Positions 43,298-50,157 of a stretch of DNA of 60,494 nt are shown in pieces. Positions within the stretch are counted from its first letter, which is position 1. Each line of letters begins with the position of its first letter. The stretch comes from an uncultured Acetatifactor sp. (GTDB taxonomy: Bacteria; Bacillota; Clostridia; Lachnospirales; Lachnospiraceae). The notes under the pieces were generated by a model. It was not told the DNA's origin. It ran no database searches and saw only the letters and a list, made by a program, of their open reading frames with translations. A program made the position numbers and the translations under genes. The DNA is taken from contig CAJUAP010000002.1 of NCBI GenBank assembly GCA_910584435.1, positions 45,401 through 105,894 of the forward strand, given 5' to 3'.

Positions 43298-44224
43298 ATG
43301 CCTTCAAAATTATCCGGTTTACTGCAGCTGTTCCGGGATATTCTTCCAACGCGGAACATGGAAGAAATGGAGCAGCGGCTTGTCAGAGCCCAGGAGCGGG
43401 AAGATTTACCCGCACTGGCTAAAATCTATTATGATATGGGGGTCCACTGTATGAAAAACGGCGACCCCAACCGTGCCATGCTGTACCTGAGCCGGTCCGA
43501 TACTATCTTCAGTTCCCGGGATGATGTATATGAACAGGTAAAAGAATCCCTGCGCGAAGACTGTTCCGATAGAATAGGGCAATTGGAAGATATGCCCCTG
43601 CTTACCAACCAGATACCGGAGCAGATTCAGACACAGGCAGAATATCTCTTAAATGATCTGCAGAGCCGTGTGTGGGGGCTGCTGACCATGGCACGCCTGG
43701 TTCAGGTCGGGCGGCGCTTGTCCTCACTTCCCGGCTGTGAGATTCTTGGACAGCTGGGACGGGCAACGGACTTAATCCTGCAATCCTTCCAGGGACAGAT
43801 TTCGGAAGCAGACTTCCAGTTTCTCATGGACATCTGTGATCAGCTTTACGAATTGGGCGATGACGAGTGTTTCTCCGACTTGACCAAACAGGCAGAGGTT
43901 CCCGGCGGAGCGCCCATTCAGGCATTTGACTTAAACGGTCTGCTGGTACTGACGGAACTCAACCTCTATCTTGACAGCCACCTGCGGCTTCTGACGGAAG
44001 GCCCTGAGAACAGTGAGGCTGAAATTGACCTGGTTTCCTGCGCCCTTCTGCCGGATTATTACCTGCGCACCTGTAAGGAGGATTTGTCCCTTCTTCCCCA
44101 GATTCAGCAGGAAATAAAACGCATTGAGGATGATTTCGAGTTTGTCCGCTCTAAAATTACCTGGGAGGACATTTCCCGGCGAGTTGCGCAATATAAGGAA
44201 TTGGATATATTAACCTGCAGGTAA
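43298..44224 (+). CDS. Helical hypothetical protein with a TPR-like segment
   Basis: 308 residues. Residues about 20-75 (AREDLPALAKIYYDMG-like, then GVHCMKNGDPNRAMLYLSRS) resemble a tetratricopeptide repeat; the remainder is helical with no recognised motif. No signal peptide or membrane helix, so probably cytosolic. GAGG lies 8 bases before the ATG. It follows the FlxA-like gene by 57 bp and ends at a strong hairpin, so the two likely form an operon. The partner relationship is inferred only from position. Confidence 0.6.
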   Translation: MPSKLSGLLQLFRDILPTRNMEEMEQRLVRAQEREDLPALAKIYYDMGVHCMKNGDPNRAMLYLSRSDTIFSSRDDVYEQVKESLREDCSDRIGQLEDMPLLTNQIPEQIQTQAEYLLNDLQSRVWGLLTMARLVQVGRRLSSLPGCEILGQLGRATDLILQSFQGQISEADFQFLMDICDQLYELGDDECFSDLTKQAEVPGGAPIQAFDLNGLLVLTELNLYLDSHLRLLTEGPENSEAEIDLVSCALLPDYYLRTCKEDLSLLPQIQQEIKRIEDDFEFVRSKITWEDISRRVAQYKELDILTCR

Positions 44225-44263
44225 AGCAGACTTTCTCTTCCTCAGGTGAGCACAGTTTTCCTC

Positions 44264-44298
44264 GCCCTCCTTTCCGGATGCTTCCGGTTAAGGAGGGC
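44264..44298. terminator. Convergent terminator
   Basis: GCCCTCCTT (44264-44272) and AAGGAGGGC (44290-44298) form a 9-bp GC-rich stem with an inner CCGG/CCGG pairing. Followed by ATTTGATGCTTATTGTTTTC on the plus strand. It separates the convergent genes at 43298 (plus) and 44308 (minus). Confidence 0.75.
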
Positions 44299-44307
44299 AT
44301 TTGATGC

Positions 44308-44907
44308 TTATTGTTTTCTTCCGCAGAACGGGCAGAATAACATTCCCTGATCCAATTTCTTATGACATCCCTGGCAGATATCCACCTGGTTTATTTGATT
44401 CGGCAGTTCTTCCCTGGTCCATGCCTCTTCCTGCCGCTGCGGCTCTCTCCAGACCTGCTGCTCTTCCTGACGCTTTTCCTGTCCCTGCTGATCTCCTCTG
44501 TCCTGCTGCCTTTCCCGGCCTTGCTGTGCTTCAGCCTCCGTCTCCGACGCCTCTGCTGCAATCGTCACCCCACATTCAGGGCAATAGGATAATCTCATAT
44601 CAATTGCCGCCCCACAGTTCTCACACTTTCTGATTCCTTTTACCCGGAGTATTTCCTCCTGCAGACGTGCTATCTCCGCCTGAACAGTATCCAGCTGCTC
44701 AAACTGCTCTGTGAATTCCATCTTTTCCCAGTTTTCCCGATTTTCACATACCATCCTGCCGATTTCCGCATAAATTTTCTCCCCGGCATTGGTCTGTGCG
44801 TGAATCTGTCCGTTCAGCCGGTTCACCTCCGCCATCTCCTTAGCCTTATCAGCTACCTCCCTGCCTTTGGCCGCCAGGGTTCCGCCTACCTTTTCCAAAA
44901 ATGCCAT
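44308..44907 (-). CDS. Zinc-ribbon protein, paralogue of 39822-40325
   Basis: 199 residues. It shares most of its first about 120 residues with the protein at 39822-40325 (AFLEKVGGTLAAKGREVADK, AEVNRLNGQIHAQ, then CENCGAAIDMRLSYCPECG). It has a longer Gln/Glu-rich linker (about 130-165) and a C-terminal ribbon (CQGCHKKLDQGMLFCPFCG). Two Cys pairs per ribbon are intact. No membrane segment. The duplication within 5 kb suggests both serve the same locus. Function unknown. Confidence 0.75.
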   Translation of the reverse strand: MAFLEKVGGTLAAKGREVADKAKEMAEVNRLNGQIHAQTNAGEKIYAEIGRMVCENRENWEKMEFTEQFEQLDTVQAEIARLQEEILRVKGIRKCENCGAAIDMRLSYCPECGVTIAAEASETEAEAQQGRERQQDRGDQQGQEKRQEEQQVWREPQRQEEAWTREELPNQINQVDICQGCHKKLDQGMLFCPFCGRKQ

Positions 44908-45303
44908 ACGCCTGTTCCCTTCTTATAATTTGATTCTGTTATCATTCTATGAACACCCTTATGGCTTTAAACCTTGGCCGTATACAAAATCCCCCGAAAT
45001 ACTTCTCATCACCGCCCATCCGCAGCGCCCTCAATCCAGTTCATTTGATACCTGTCCTGTGAATGTATCAGTTCTCTCACTCCTGAAATCATCCCATCTT
45101 TTCACACGAAACCACCTTTATAAACAAATTCATTGCCACAAACTACCGATTTATACAAGCATAAATTTACTTGCGGCTCTGATTCCCTATGTTATTTCAT
45201 AAAAACCCCGGAGGATTTCTCCCCTGGGGTTTTTATGAATAATCTTTATTCTCTTACTTAGTCCTGTTCTTTATCCTGTTCTTTATCCTGTTACTTTTTC
45301 CTA
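44908..45303. other. Intergenic region with terminator and short repeat
   Basis: 396 bases. Contains a strong hairpin (45198-45237) and three 12-bp repeats CCTGTTCTTTAT at 45263, 45275 and 45287 (the last diverged). No small gene is supported. Confidence 0.6.
45198..45237. terminator. Bidirectional terminator after the CotF-like gene
   Basis: CATAAAAACCCC (45198-45209) and GGGGTTTTTATG (45226-45237) form a perfect 12-bp stem whose outer half provides an A tract and T tract in both directions. It would serve the minus-strand gene ending at 45304. Confidence 0.8.
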
Positions 45304-45564
45304 TTACAGCGTTCCCTGCGTAAACAGCTGCTTTACATGGGCAACCTCTTCGTCCGTTGCCTTGCTGGCAGGAACATAATAGGATTTCTCTCTGGCGATA
45401 TTATACAGTTCCTCCTGGGATTGCTCACAGGCATTGCGGAACTGCTTTAACGTCTGCTTCAATTCTTTATTCTCTGACTGCGCGATCATCTCTGCATAAC
45501 GTATCAACTCACCGTTAATACCAGCCAGGGTATCTGCAACCATGGTCTTTTCCTGTAACTGCAT
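45304..45564 (-). CDS. Spore coat protein, CotF-like
   Basis: 86 residues, entirely helical, with the pattern of small CotF/COG5577-type coat proteins (VADTLAGINGELIRYAEMIA, LKQTLKQFRNACEQSQEELY, and a Tyr-rich end YYVPASKA). Such proteins are ferritin-like half-bundles found in the spore coat of Clostridia. AGGAGG lies upstream of the ATG at 45564. It follows a second related gene by 78 bp. Confidence 0.8.
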   Translation of the reverse strand: MQLQEKTMVADTLAGINGELIRYAEMIAQSENKELKQTLKQFRNACEQSQEELYNIAREKSYYVPASKATDEEVAHVKQLFTQGTL

Positions 45565-45642
45565 ATCTTAACCTCCTTACCAACCCAATAAATGATATTA
45601 ACTCACTTTGGGGCATCACTTGCACATTTGAAAAGTTCAGCC

Positions 45643-45834
45643 TTACTGCAGAAATTTCATAAGCTGCTGCTTGTTGTCCATTGCGGACTTTGCGCCTTTT
45701 TCAAAAAACTGTTTCACCTGAGAGTCTGTTGCCGCTTTGGCATATTCCTGCATCTTACAGTGGGTTGTGTCATAGCCGCCGATCAAATGCCGCAGGTTCT
45801 GTAAATCAAGTTCAGAAATACTGGTCATATCCAT
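45643..45834 (-). CDS. Small spore coat-associated protein, CotF-like
   Basis: 63 residues. Similar in style to the neighbouring coat protein: LDLQNLRHLIGGYDTTHCKM and a second helix VKQFFEKGAKSAMDNKQQLM. It is probably the partner half of a paired coat protein set. AAAGGAGAT precedes the ATG at 45834. Sporulation control (sigma-E/K) is likely, but no promoter was confidently identified. Confidence 0.72.
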   Translation of the reverse strand: MDMTSISELDLQNLRHLIGGYDTTHCKMQEYAKAATDSQVKQFFEKGAKSAMDNKQQLMKFLQ

Positions 45835-45945
45835 AATCTCCTTTCATTTTCTGGTGCGAGATTATTATCTGCAGCTATAGGTCAAAGTATGTCTGCCAAT
45901 TTATTTCAAATTTTAATTACCAAACAATATAGAATAAGTCAAAAT

Positions 45946-46000
45946 AAAAAACCGTAAAGTTTTTACAATGGTTTTCACCGGAAAAACTTTGCGGTTTTTT
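45946..46000 (-). terminator. Terminator after lrgB
   Basis: AAAAAACCGTAAAGTTTTT (45946-45964) pairs with AAAAACTTTGCGGTTTTTT (45982-46000) with one mismatch. The minus-strand read ends in TTTTTTATTTTGAC. It lies 38 bases after the lrgB stop. Confidence 0.88.
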
Positions 46001-46038
46001 CACTTCTAATCCATACTATTTTCATAAGCAGCCATCCC

Positions 46039-46740
46039 TCATATAAACGGGGCAAATATAGAAACCGTAACTACGGTCAGAATTCCTGCCACTACAATGG
46101 ACAGACTGCTCATAGCGCCTTCCACTTCTCCCATCTCCATTGCCTTTGCTGTCCCCAGCGCATGGGAGGCAGTACCAATGGCAAGACCTTTCGCCACAGG
46201 CTCCTGAATCCGAAACAGTCTGCAGACTCCCTCCGCCGCGATATTCCCCAGAATCCCTGTAATAGAAATGGCAATGATTGTGACATTGACCATACCCCCC
46301 ATTTTCTCAGTGATACCTATGCCGATTGCAGTGGTAATGGACTTCGGTAAAAGTGATACATATTGTTCATGGGTCAGCCCGAACGCCAATCCCATAAGGA
46401 ATATACTGCCCATTGCCATCAGCACTCCTGACGCAATACTGCCGAATACTGCCGCAGGATATTTTTTAATATAACGCATCTGCCTATAAAGAGGCACCGC
46501 CAGGCTGACTGTTGCAGGCGTAAGAAAATATTGAATGTATTTTGCACCGTTATAATAAGCATCGTAATCAATATCCAACAGCATTAAAATACCTATAATG
46601 ATAACCACAGAGATTAATAAAGGATTCGCAATCGCCAATTTTGTCTTTTTTTGTACTGCCGCCCCAATCTGATAACACAGCAGACTGATTACCATTCCAA
46701 AAAATACGGACTGTGCCAACGTCTCTCTTATTGCTTCCAT
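46039..46740 (-). CDS. lrgB: LrgB/CidB family membrane protein
   Basis: 233 residues, usual size, with about seven hydrophobic helices. Family features: PLLISVVIIIGILMLLDIDY, QYFLTPATVSLAVPLYRQ, PKSITTAIGIGITEKMGG and the C-terminal ASHALGTAKAMEMGEVEGAM. LrgAB and CidAB proteins affect murein hydrolase export and cell lysis in staphylococci and transport small carboxylates in some bacteria. It lies downstream of lrgA, separated by a 48-bp repeat array. Confidence 0.92.
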   Translation of the reverse strand: MEAIRETLAQSVFFGMVISLLCYQIGAAVQKKTKLAIANPLLISVVIIIGILMLLDIDYDAYYNGAKYIQYFLTPATVSLAVPLYRQMRYIKKYPAAVFGSIASGVLMAMGSIFLMGLAFGLTHEQYVSLLPKSITTAIGIGITEKMGGMVNVTIIAISITGILGNIAAEGVCRLFRIQEPVAKGLAIGTASHALGTAKAMEMGEVEGAMSSLSIVVAGILTVVTVSIFAPFI

Positions 46741-46882
46741 GACTTTATCCTATCCTTTCCTCAACTCCCTATTCTGCCATCACACCGGATTATCCTGATA
46801 CTGCTTCTTCAAACTCTGCCCTGGCAAAACCCGCTCTTTATCCATAATTCTTTTCCTATGCTTACTTCACTTTCTTCCCCTT

Positions 46883-46998
46883 ACTTACGGAAATCCCTCT
46901 GTTCTATGCTTATTTCCCTTTCTCCTCTGCACTTACGGACATCCCTCTGTTCTATGCTTATTTTCCTTTCTCCTCTGCACTTACGGACATCCCTCTGT
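46883..46998 (-). repeat. 48-bp tandem repeat, 2.4 copies, across the lrgA stop codon
   Basis: Units start at 46883, 46931 and 46979 (ACTTACGGAMATCCCTCTGT type). On the minus strand each encodes RGMSVSAEEKGK followed by TAA, so the C-terminal tail and stop of lrgA are duplicated downstream as untranslated copies. Each copy contains its own GAGGAGAAAGG. Confidence 0.92.
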
Positions 46999-47347
46999 CC
47001 TTATGGCTCCTTCTCATAATTCCCTGTGCTGTCCTTCCCGTAACCGCCATAACCAATATGGTAGATACCACTGAAACCACTGTAACAGGAATCAAAAGCT
47101 GCTTCAGCACTTCAAAACTTATCATAATGCTGACTGTGGGCGGAATAAACAAAATGGGCATAATTTCTACCAGAAAATCCGCCGCCCCCTCAACCTTTTC
47201 TAACGGAATAAGCCTGGTCATCAGCCCAGCCAGCATCAGCACCAGCCCATAAACACTGGCTGCCACCGGAAGAGGAATCAAATACTCCATCAATTCTGCA
47301 ATCAAAGAAATGCAGAAAATAATTGTAAGCTGCCTGATAAATTTCAT
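46958..47347 (-). CDS. lrgA: LrgA/CidA family holin-like membrane protein
   Basis: 129 residues with four hydrophobic helices (ISLIAELMEYLIPLPVAASV, YGLVLMLAGLMTRLIP, FLVEIMPILFIPPTVSIM, LLIPVTVVSVVSTILVMAV). These match the CidA/LrgA family. The partner LrgB is 217 bp downstream, an unusually wide gap filled by tandem repeats. The C-terminal tail RGMSVSAEEKGK is repeat-derived. The start ATG at 47347 has GGAGGAGATAT upstream. CidA versus LrgA identity cannot be settled by sequence alone. Confidence 0.9.
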   Translation of the reverse strand: MKFIRQLTIIFCISLIAELMEYLIPLPVAASVYGLVLMLAGLMTRLIPLEKVEGAADFLVEIMPILFIPPTVSIMISFEVLKQLLIPVTVVSVVSTILVMAVTGRTAQGIMRRSHKDRGMSVSAEEKGK

Positions 47348-47399
47348 ATATCTCCTCCATAGTTAAACCCATCCACTCATACACAATCCATTCAGATAC

Positions 47400-47606
47400 C
47401 TAAATTTGATGCCGCACTACACTGTATTCATCATCCAGGTGAAAGTACGGGCACTCCCGGCGAGTCCCCGATAAAAAAAGATACATCTCATCTTCGTCCA
47501 GATTCACCATACAGCAATAGCATTCACTCTCATCATCATATATATAATTAACACATCTGTCACAAATATCTGCTGCCAACTTTACCCTCCCACTTAAAAG
47601 AACCAT
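47400..47606 (-). CDS. DUF6472 family protein
   Basis: 68 residues from the ATG at 47606, preceded by GAAGGGTG. Contains four Cys in a compact pattern (CDRCVNYIYDDESECYCCMV) plus NLDEDEMYLFLSG and ECPYFHLDDEY, typical of the small DUF6472 family of Lachnospiraceae. Likely metal-binding; function unknown. It lies between lrgA and rsmI on the same strand. Confidence 0.85.
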   Translation of the reverse strand: MVLLSGRVKLAADICDRCVNYIYDDESECYCCMVNLDEDEMYLFLSGTRRECPYFHLDDEYSVVRHQI

Positions 47607-47691
47607 AACTGTTTCACCCTTCCTATATACCGCCAATGTCAGCACAAGCGCTTGCTAAACCATCCTGTTACAAATCCGGAAGAATATAATT

Positions 47692-48549
47692 TCACTCAGC
47701 TCCACAACCATCTCTATGAAGATAGGCATATATTTCCCGCTTTCCCACACCCCTATCCTTTGCCACCTGCTTCATGGCCGACTTACTATCCATTCCCTGA
47801 CTTTCATAATATGCCATATGCTCTCCTATCTCCATGGCCTCCCATGCTGCAATCGCCTCCTGCCGCAGCTCCTGCCGGTTCTTTCCCTCAATCACCAGCA
47901 CATATTCACCCCTTGGCTCTTCCTTATGATAATACTCCGATGCCTGCTTCAAATCCATGGGCATAACAGTTTCAAACTTTTTCGTCAATTCCCTGCACAA
48001 GGTAATCCTGCGGTTTCCCAGTCTTTGGTACAGCTCATCCAATGTGCCTGTCAGATGATGGGGTGCTTCATATAATATTATCGTGCGAGGTTCCGTTCCC
48101 AGCTCTTCCAGAACTGCTCTTCTCTCCTTCTTATCCCCGGGAAGAAATCCCTCAAAGCAAAACCTCCTGGTGGACAATCCTGACAAAGTCAGTGCAGTAA
48201 TACAGGCGGCCGCCCCCGGCAGGCTGGTAACGGGAACCTGATTTTCATGGCACATCCTGACCAGAACCTCTCCCGGATCTGAAATCGCCGGTGTCCCCGC
48301 ATCCGTAATCAACGCTATATTCTGCCCACCCTGCAGCTGCTCAATCAGCCGCTTTGCTTTTTCCACCTTATTGTATTCATGATAGCTTGTCATGGGCGTA
48401 TGAATGTCAAAATGGTTCAACAATTTTATACTGTTACGTGTGTCTTCCGCCGCAATCAAATCCACGGACCGCAGCGTTTCCACTACTCTCGGCGTCATAT
48501 CCTCCAGATTCCCTATGGGTGTTGCACACAAATATAAAGTTCCTCCCAT
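47692..48549 (-). CDS. rsmI: 16S rRNA (cytidine(1402)-2'-O)-methyltransferase
   Basis: 285 residues, typical. Methylates the 2'-OH of C1402 in the ribosomal decoding centre using SAM. Tetrapyrrole-methylase-fold motifs: LYLCATPIGNLEDMTPR, IAAEDTRNSIKLLNHF, ALITDAGTPAISDPG, SLPGAAACITALTLSGL and FCFEGFLPGDKKER. It corresponds to yabC of the Bacillus yaaO-yabC block, whose order is kept here with a NUDIX gene inserted between trmN6 and rsmI. Confidence 0.96.
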   Translation of the reverse strand: MGGTLYLCATPIGNLEDMTPRVVETLRSVDLIAAEDTRNSIKLLNHFDIHTPMTSYHEYNKVEKAKRLIEQLQGGQNIALITDAGTPAISDPGEVLVRMCHENQVPVTSLPGAAACITALTLSGLSTRRFCFEGFLPGDKKERRAVLEELGTEPRTIILYEAPHHLTGTLDELYQRLGNRRITLCRELTKKFETVMPMDLKQASEYYHKEEPRGEYVLVIEGKNRQELRQEAIAAWEAMEIGEHMAYYESQGMDSKSAMKQVAKDRGVGKREIYAYLHRDGCGAE

Positions 48550-48590
48550 CTTCCGCTCCTTCCCCTGAAATATTCTGCACCTTCATTCCG

Positions 48591-48736
48591 TTCACACTTC
48601 CTGACATGCCGCCAAGAGGGGGCAAAGCCCACCTCCTTGGACGGCACAAACAATACATGAACCCGGTACAAATCCGGAAGAATGCTGCCCTTGCATTCTT
48701 CCAGGAAATGACTTAGGTTTTCTAAGTCAGTGTGTA
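48591..48736 (-). repeat. Dispersed repeat family 1, copy C
   Basis: Begins TTCACACTTCCTGACATGCC, holds CGGCACAAACAAT (48642-48654) and ACATGAACCCGG as in copy A. It contains a 10-bp hairpin GGAAGAATGC/GCATTCTTCC (48676-48702) and ends in CAGTGTGTA like copy D. It lies directly downstream of the NUDIX gene. Confidence 0.8.
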
Positions 48737-48754
48737 CTTTACTGACTTAGAAAA
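48718..48754 (-). terminator. Hairpin after the NUDIX gene
   Basis: TTTTCTAAGTCAGT (48718-48731) and ACTGACTTAGAAAA (48741-48754) form a perfect 14-bp stem 12 bases downstream of the NUDIX stop. The terminal TTTT on the minus strand is inside the stem, so it could terminate transcription in either direction. Confidence 0.7.
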
Positions 48755-48766
48755 TCTTCATTTCCT

Positions 48767-49270
48767 TCACACTTTTGTCTTGTATTTCAGTTCAAATACC
48801 GGTTTTGTGACATAAGCCATATACGCAGGTCTGCCCTGATATTCCAAATATGCCTTATACCGCTCAATGATTGCGGGTGCTTGTATCATGGACAGAACTT
48901 TTTCTCTTGGAAACCACCCTGACTCCGAATTTTCGTCTGAGCCCCTGATTATACCGCCTGTTTTTCTACATACAAAGTCCAGCATGACTTTGGTAGGTAC
49001 TTCCTTTACACCGTTATATCCCTGATGCTTTGCAGTATTTGAGGCAATACAGAAAAGCTCACCCACTTCTGCTTCTATTCCCGATTCTTCCCAAATCTCT
49101 CTCTTCAGTGCTTCAATCAGATTCTCACCCTCTTCTACCTGTCCGCCGGGAAACACCCAGCCTGCATTATAGGTTTTCACCATAAGGACTTCATCCTTTT
49201 CATTCAACACCACCCCTGCAGCAGCAACGATATGCGTGGGCATCACCCAAACCTTTTCTTCCACTTTCAT
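48767..49270 (-). CDS. NUDIX hydrolase
   Basis: 167 residues from the ATG at 49270. The NUDIX box is complete (GGQVEEGENLIEALKREI, then WEESGIEA), so it should hydrolyse a nucleoside-diphosphate-linked substrate. Start choice is uncertain: GGAGG directly abuts this ATG, so GTG at 49264 (six bases from the site) may be used instead, and a longer frame to 49351 exists. The substrate is not predictable. It sits between trmN6 and rsmI and is followed by a hairpin and a dispersed repeat. Confidence 0.85.
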   Translation of the reverse strand: MKVEEKVWVMPTHIVAAAGVVLNEKDEVLMVKTYNAGWVFPGGQVEEGENLIEALKREIWEESGIEAEVGELFCIASNTAKHQGYNGVKEVPTKVMLDFVCRKTGGIIRGSDENSESGWFPREKVLSMIQAPAIIERYKAYLEYQGRPAYMAYVTKPVFELKYKTKV

Positions 49271-49419
49271 CCTCCGTTTACACATTTTCTGTTCATTCAA
49301 AACATTCCATCCACATACAACAAACAGCTTACAACAAATCGGCCAAAACAATTCTCATTCCCTTGCTTCATATTTTACTGCTGCTTATTCTGCTGCTTAA
49401 CCCATCCAGCCGCTTCTCA

Positions 49420-50157
49420 TCAATAACCATATATCTCATATATTTCAGGCATATACACCCCAGGCTCCCGGTATACAATCAGCGGTTTCTCCACTGTCAT
49501 CCGGGACTTTCCTCCTCTCACGGCCTCCAGCAGTACCATATTAGGTTCCTTGTCCACATAAGGATACACCAGCTGCATTCGCTTTGGCTCCAGCTTATGG
49601 CGTACCAATGTCACTATAAGTTCTGCCAATCGAAACGGTCTGTGCACCAGAAAAAAATGTCCTCCCGGTTTTAACAATTTCGCCGCCTGTTCCGCCACAT
49701 CCTCAAAAGTGCAGCACAGCTCATGCCGCGCAATCGCTTTGGGTGCATTGGGATTGACAATGCCATGCTGCCCGATCATATACGGTGGATTGCAGGTAAT
49801 GCAATCAAAAGAAGCAGACTTAAAAATGTGGTCTGCTTCTTTGATATCTCCGGTGACAATATCTATTCTTTCCGATAACCCGTTTAATGCTACACTTCTG
49901 GACGCCATGTCAGCACTATCGGGCTGAATCTCCAGACCGGTCAAATGTGCACAATGGTACTTCGCTTCCATAAGAATCGGTATTATTCCTGTACCTGTCC
50001 CCATATCCAGAAGCCTGTCCTCTTCCCCTGCATGAGCAAACCCAGTCAAAAGCACCGCATCCATTCCAAAACAAAATTTTCCCGGATTCTGAATAATATA
50101 ATAACCATTCCGCTGAAGCTCGTCCAAACGCTCATTTTCCTTCAGTTTGATTGTCAT
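49420..50157 (-). CDS. trmN6: tRNA1(Val) (adenine(37)-N6)-methyltransferase
   Basis: 245 residues from the ATG at 50157 (AAGGG upstream). A longer frame to 50343 runs through the ricT repeat region in another frame and is discarded. SAM motif LLDMGTGTGIIPILM and the catalytic NPPY of adenine N6-methyltransferases are visible; GKFCFGMDAVLL matches the YfiC/YabB family. It methylates A37 of tRNA1(Val). The gene overlaps the 3' end of ricT by 26 bp, an arrangement kept from the Bacillus yaaT-yabB order. Confidence 0.93.
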   Translation of the reverse strand: MTIKLKENERLDELQRNGYYIIQNPGKFCFGMDAVLLTGFAHAGEEDRLLDMGTGTGIIPILMEAKYHCAHLTGLEIQPDSADMASRSVALNGLSERIDIVTGDIKEADHIFKSASFDCITCNPPYMIGQHGIVNPNAPKAIARHELCCTFEDVAEQAAKLLKPGGHFFLVHRPFRLAELIVTLVRHKLEPKRMQLVYPYVDKEPNMVLLEAVRGGKSRMTVEKPLIVYREPGVYMPEIYEIYGY

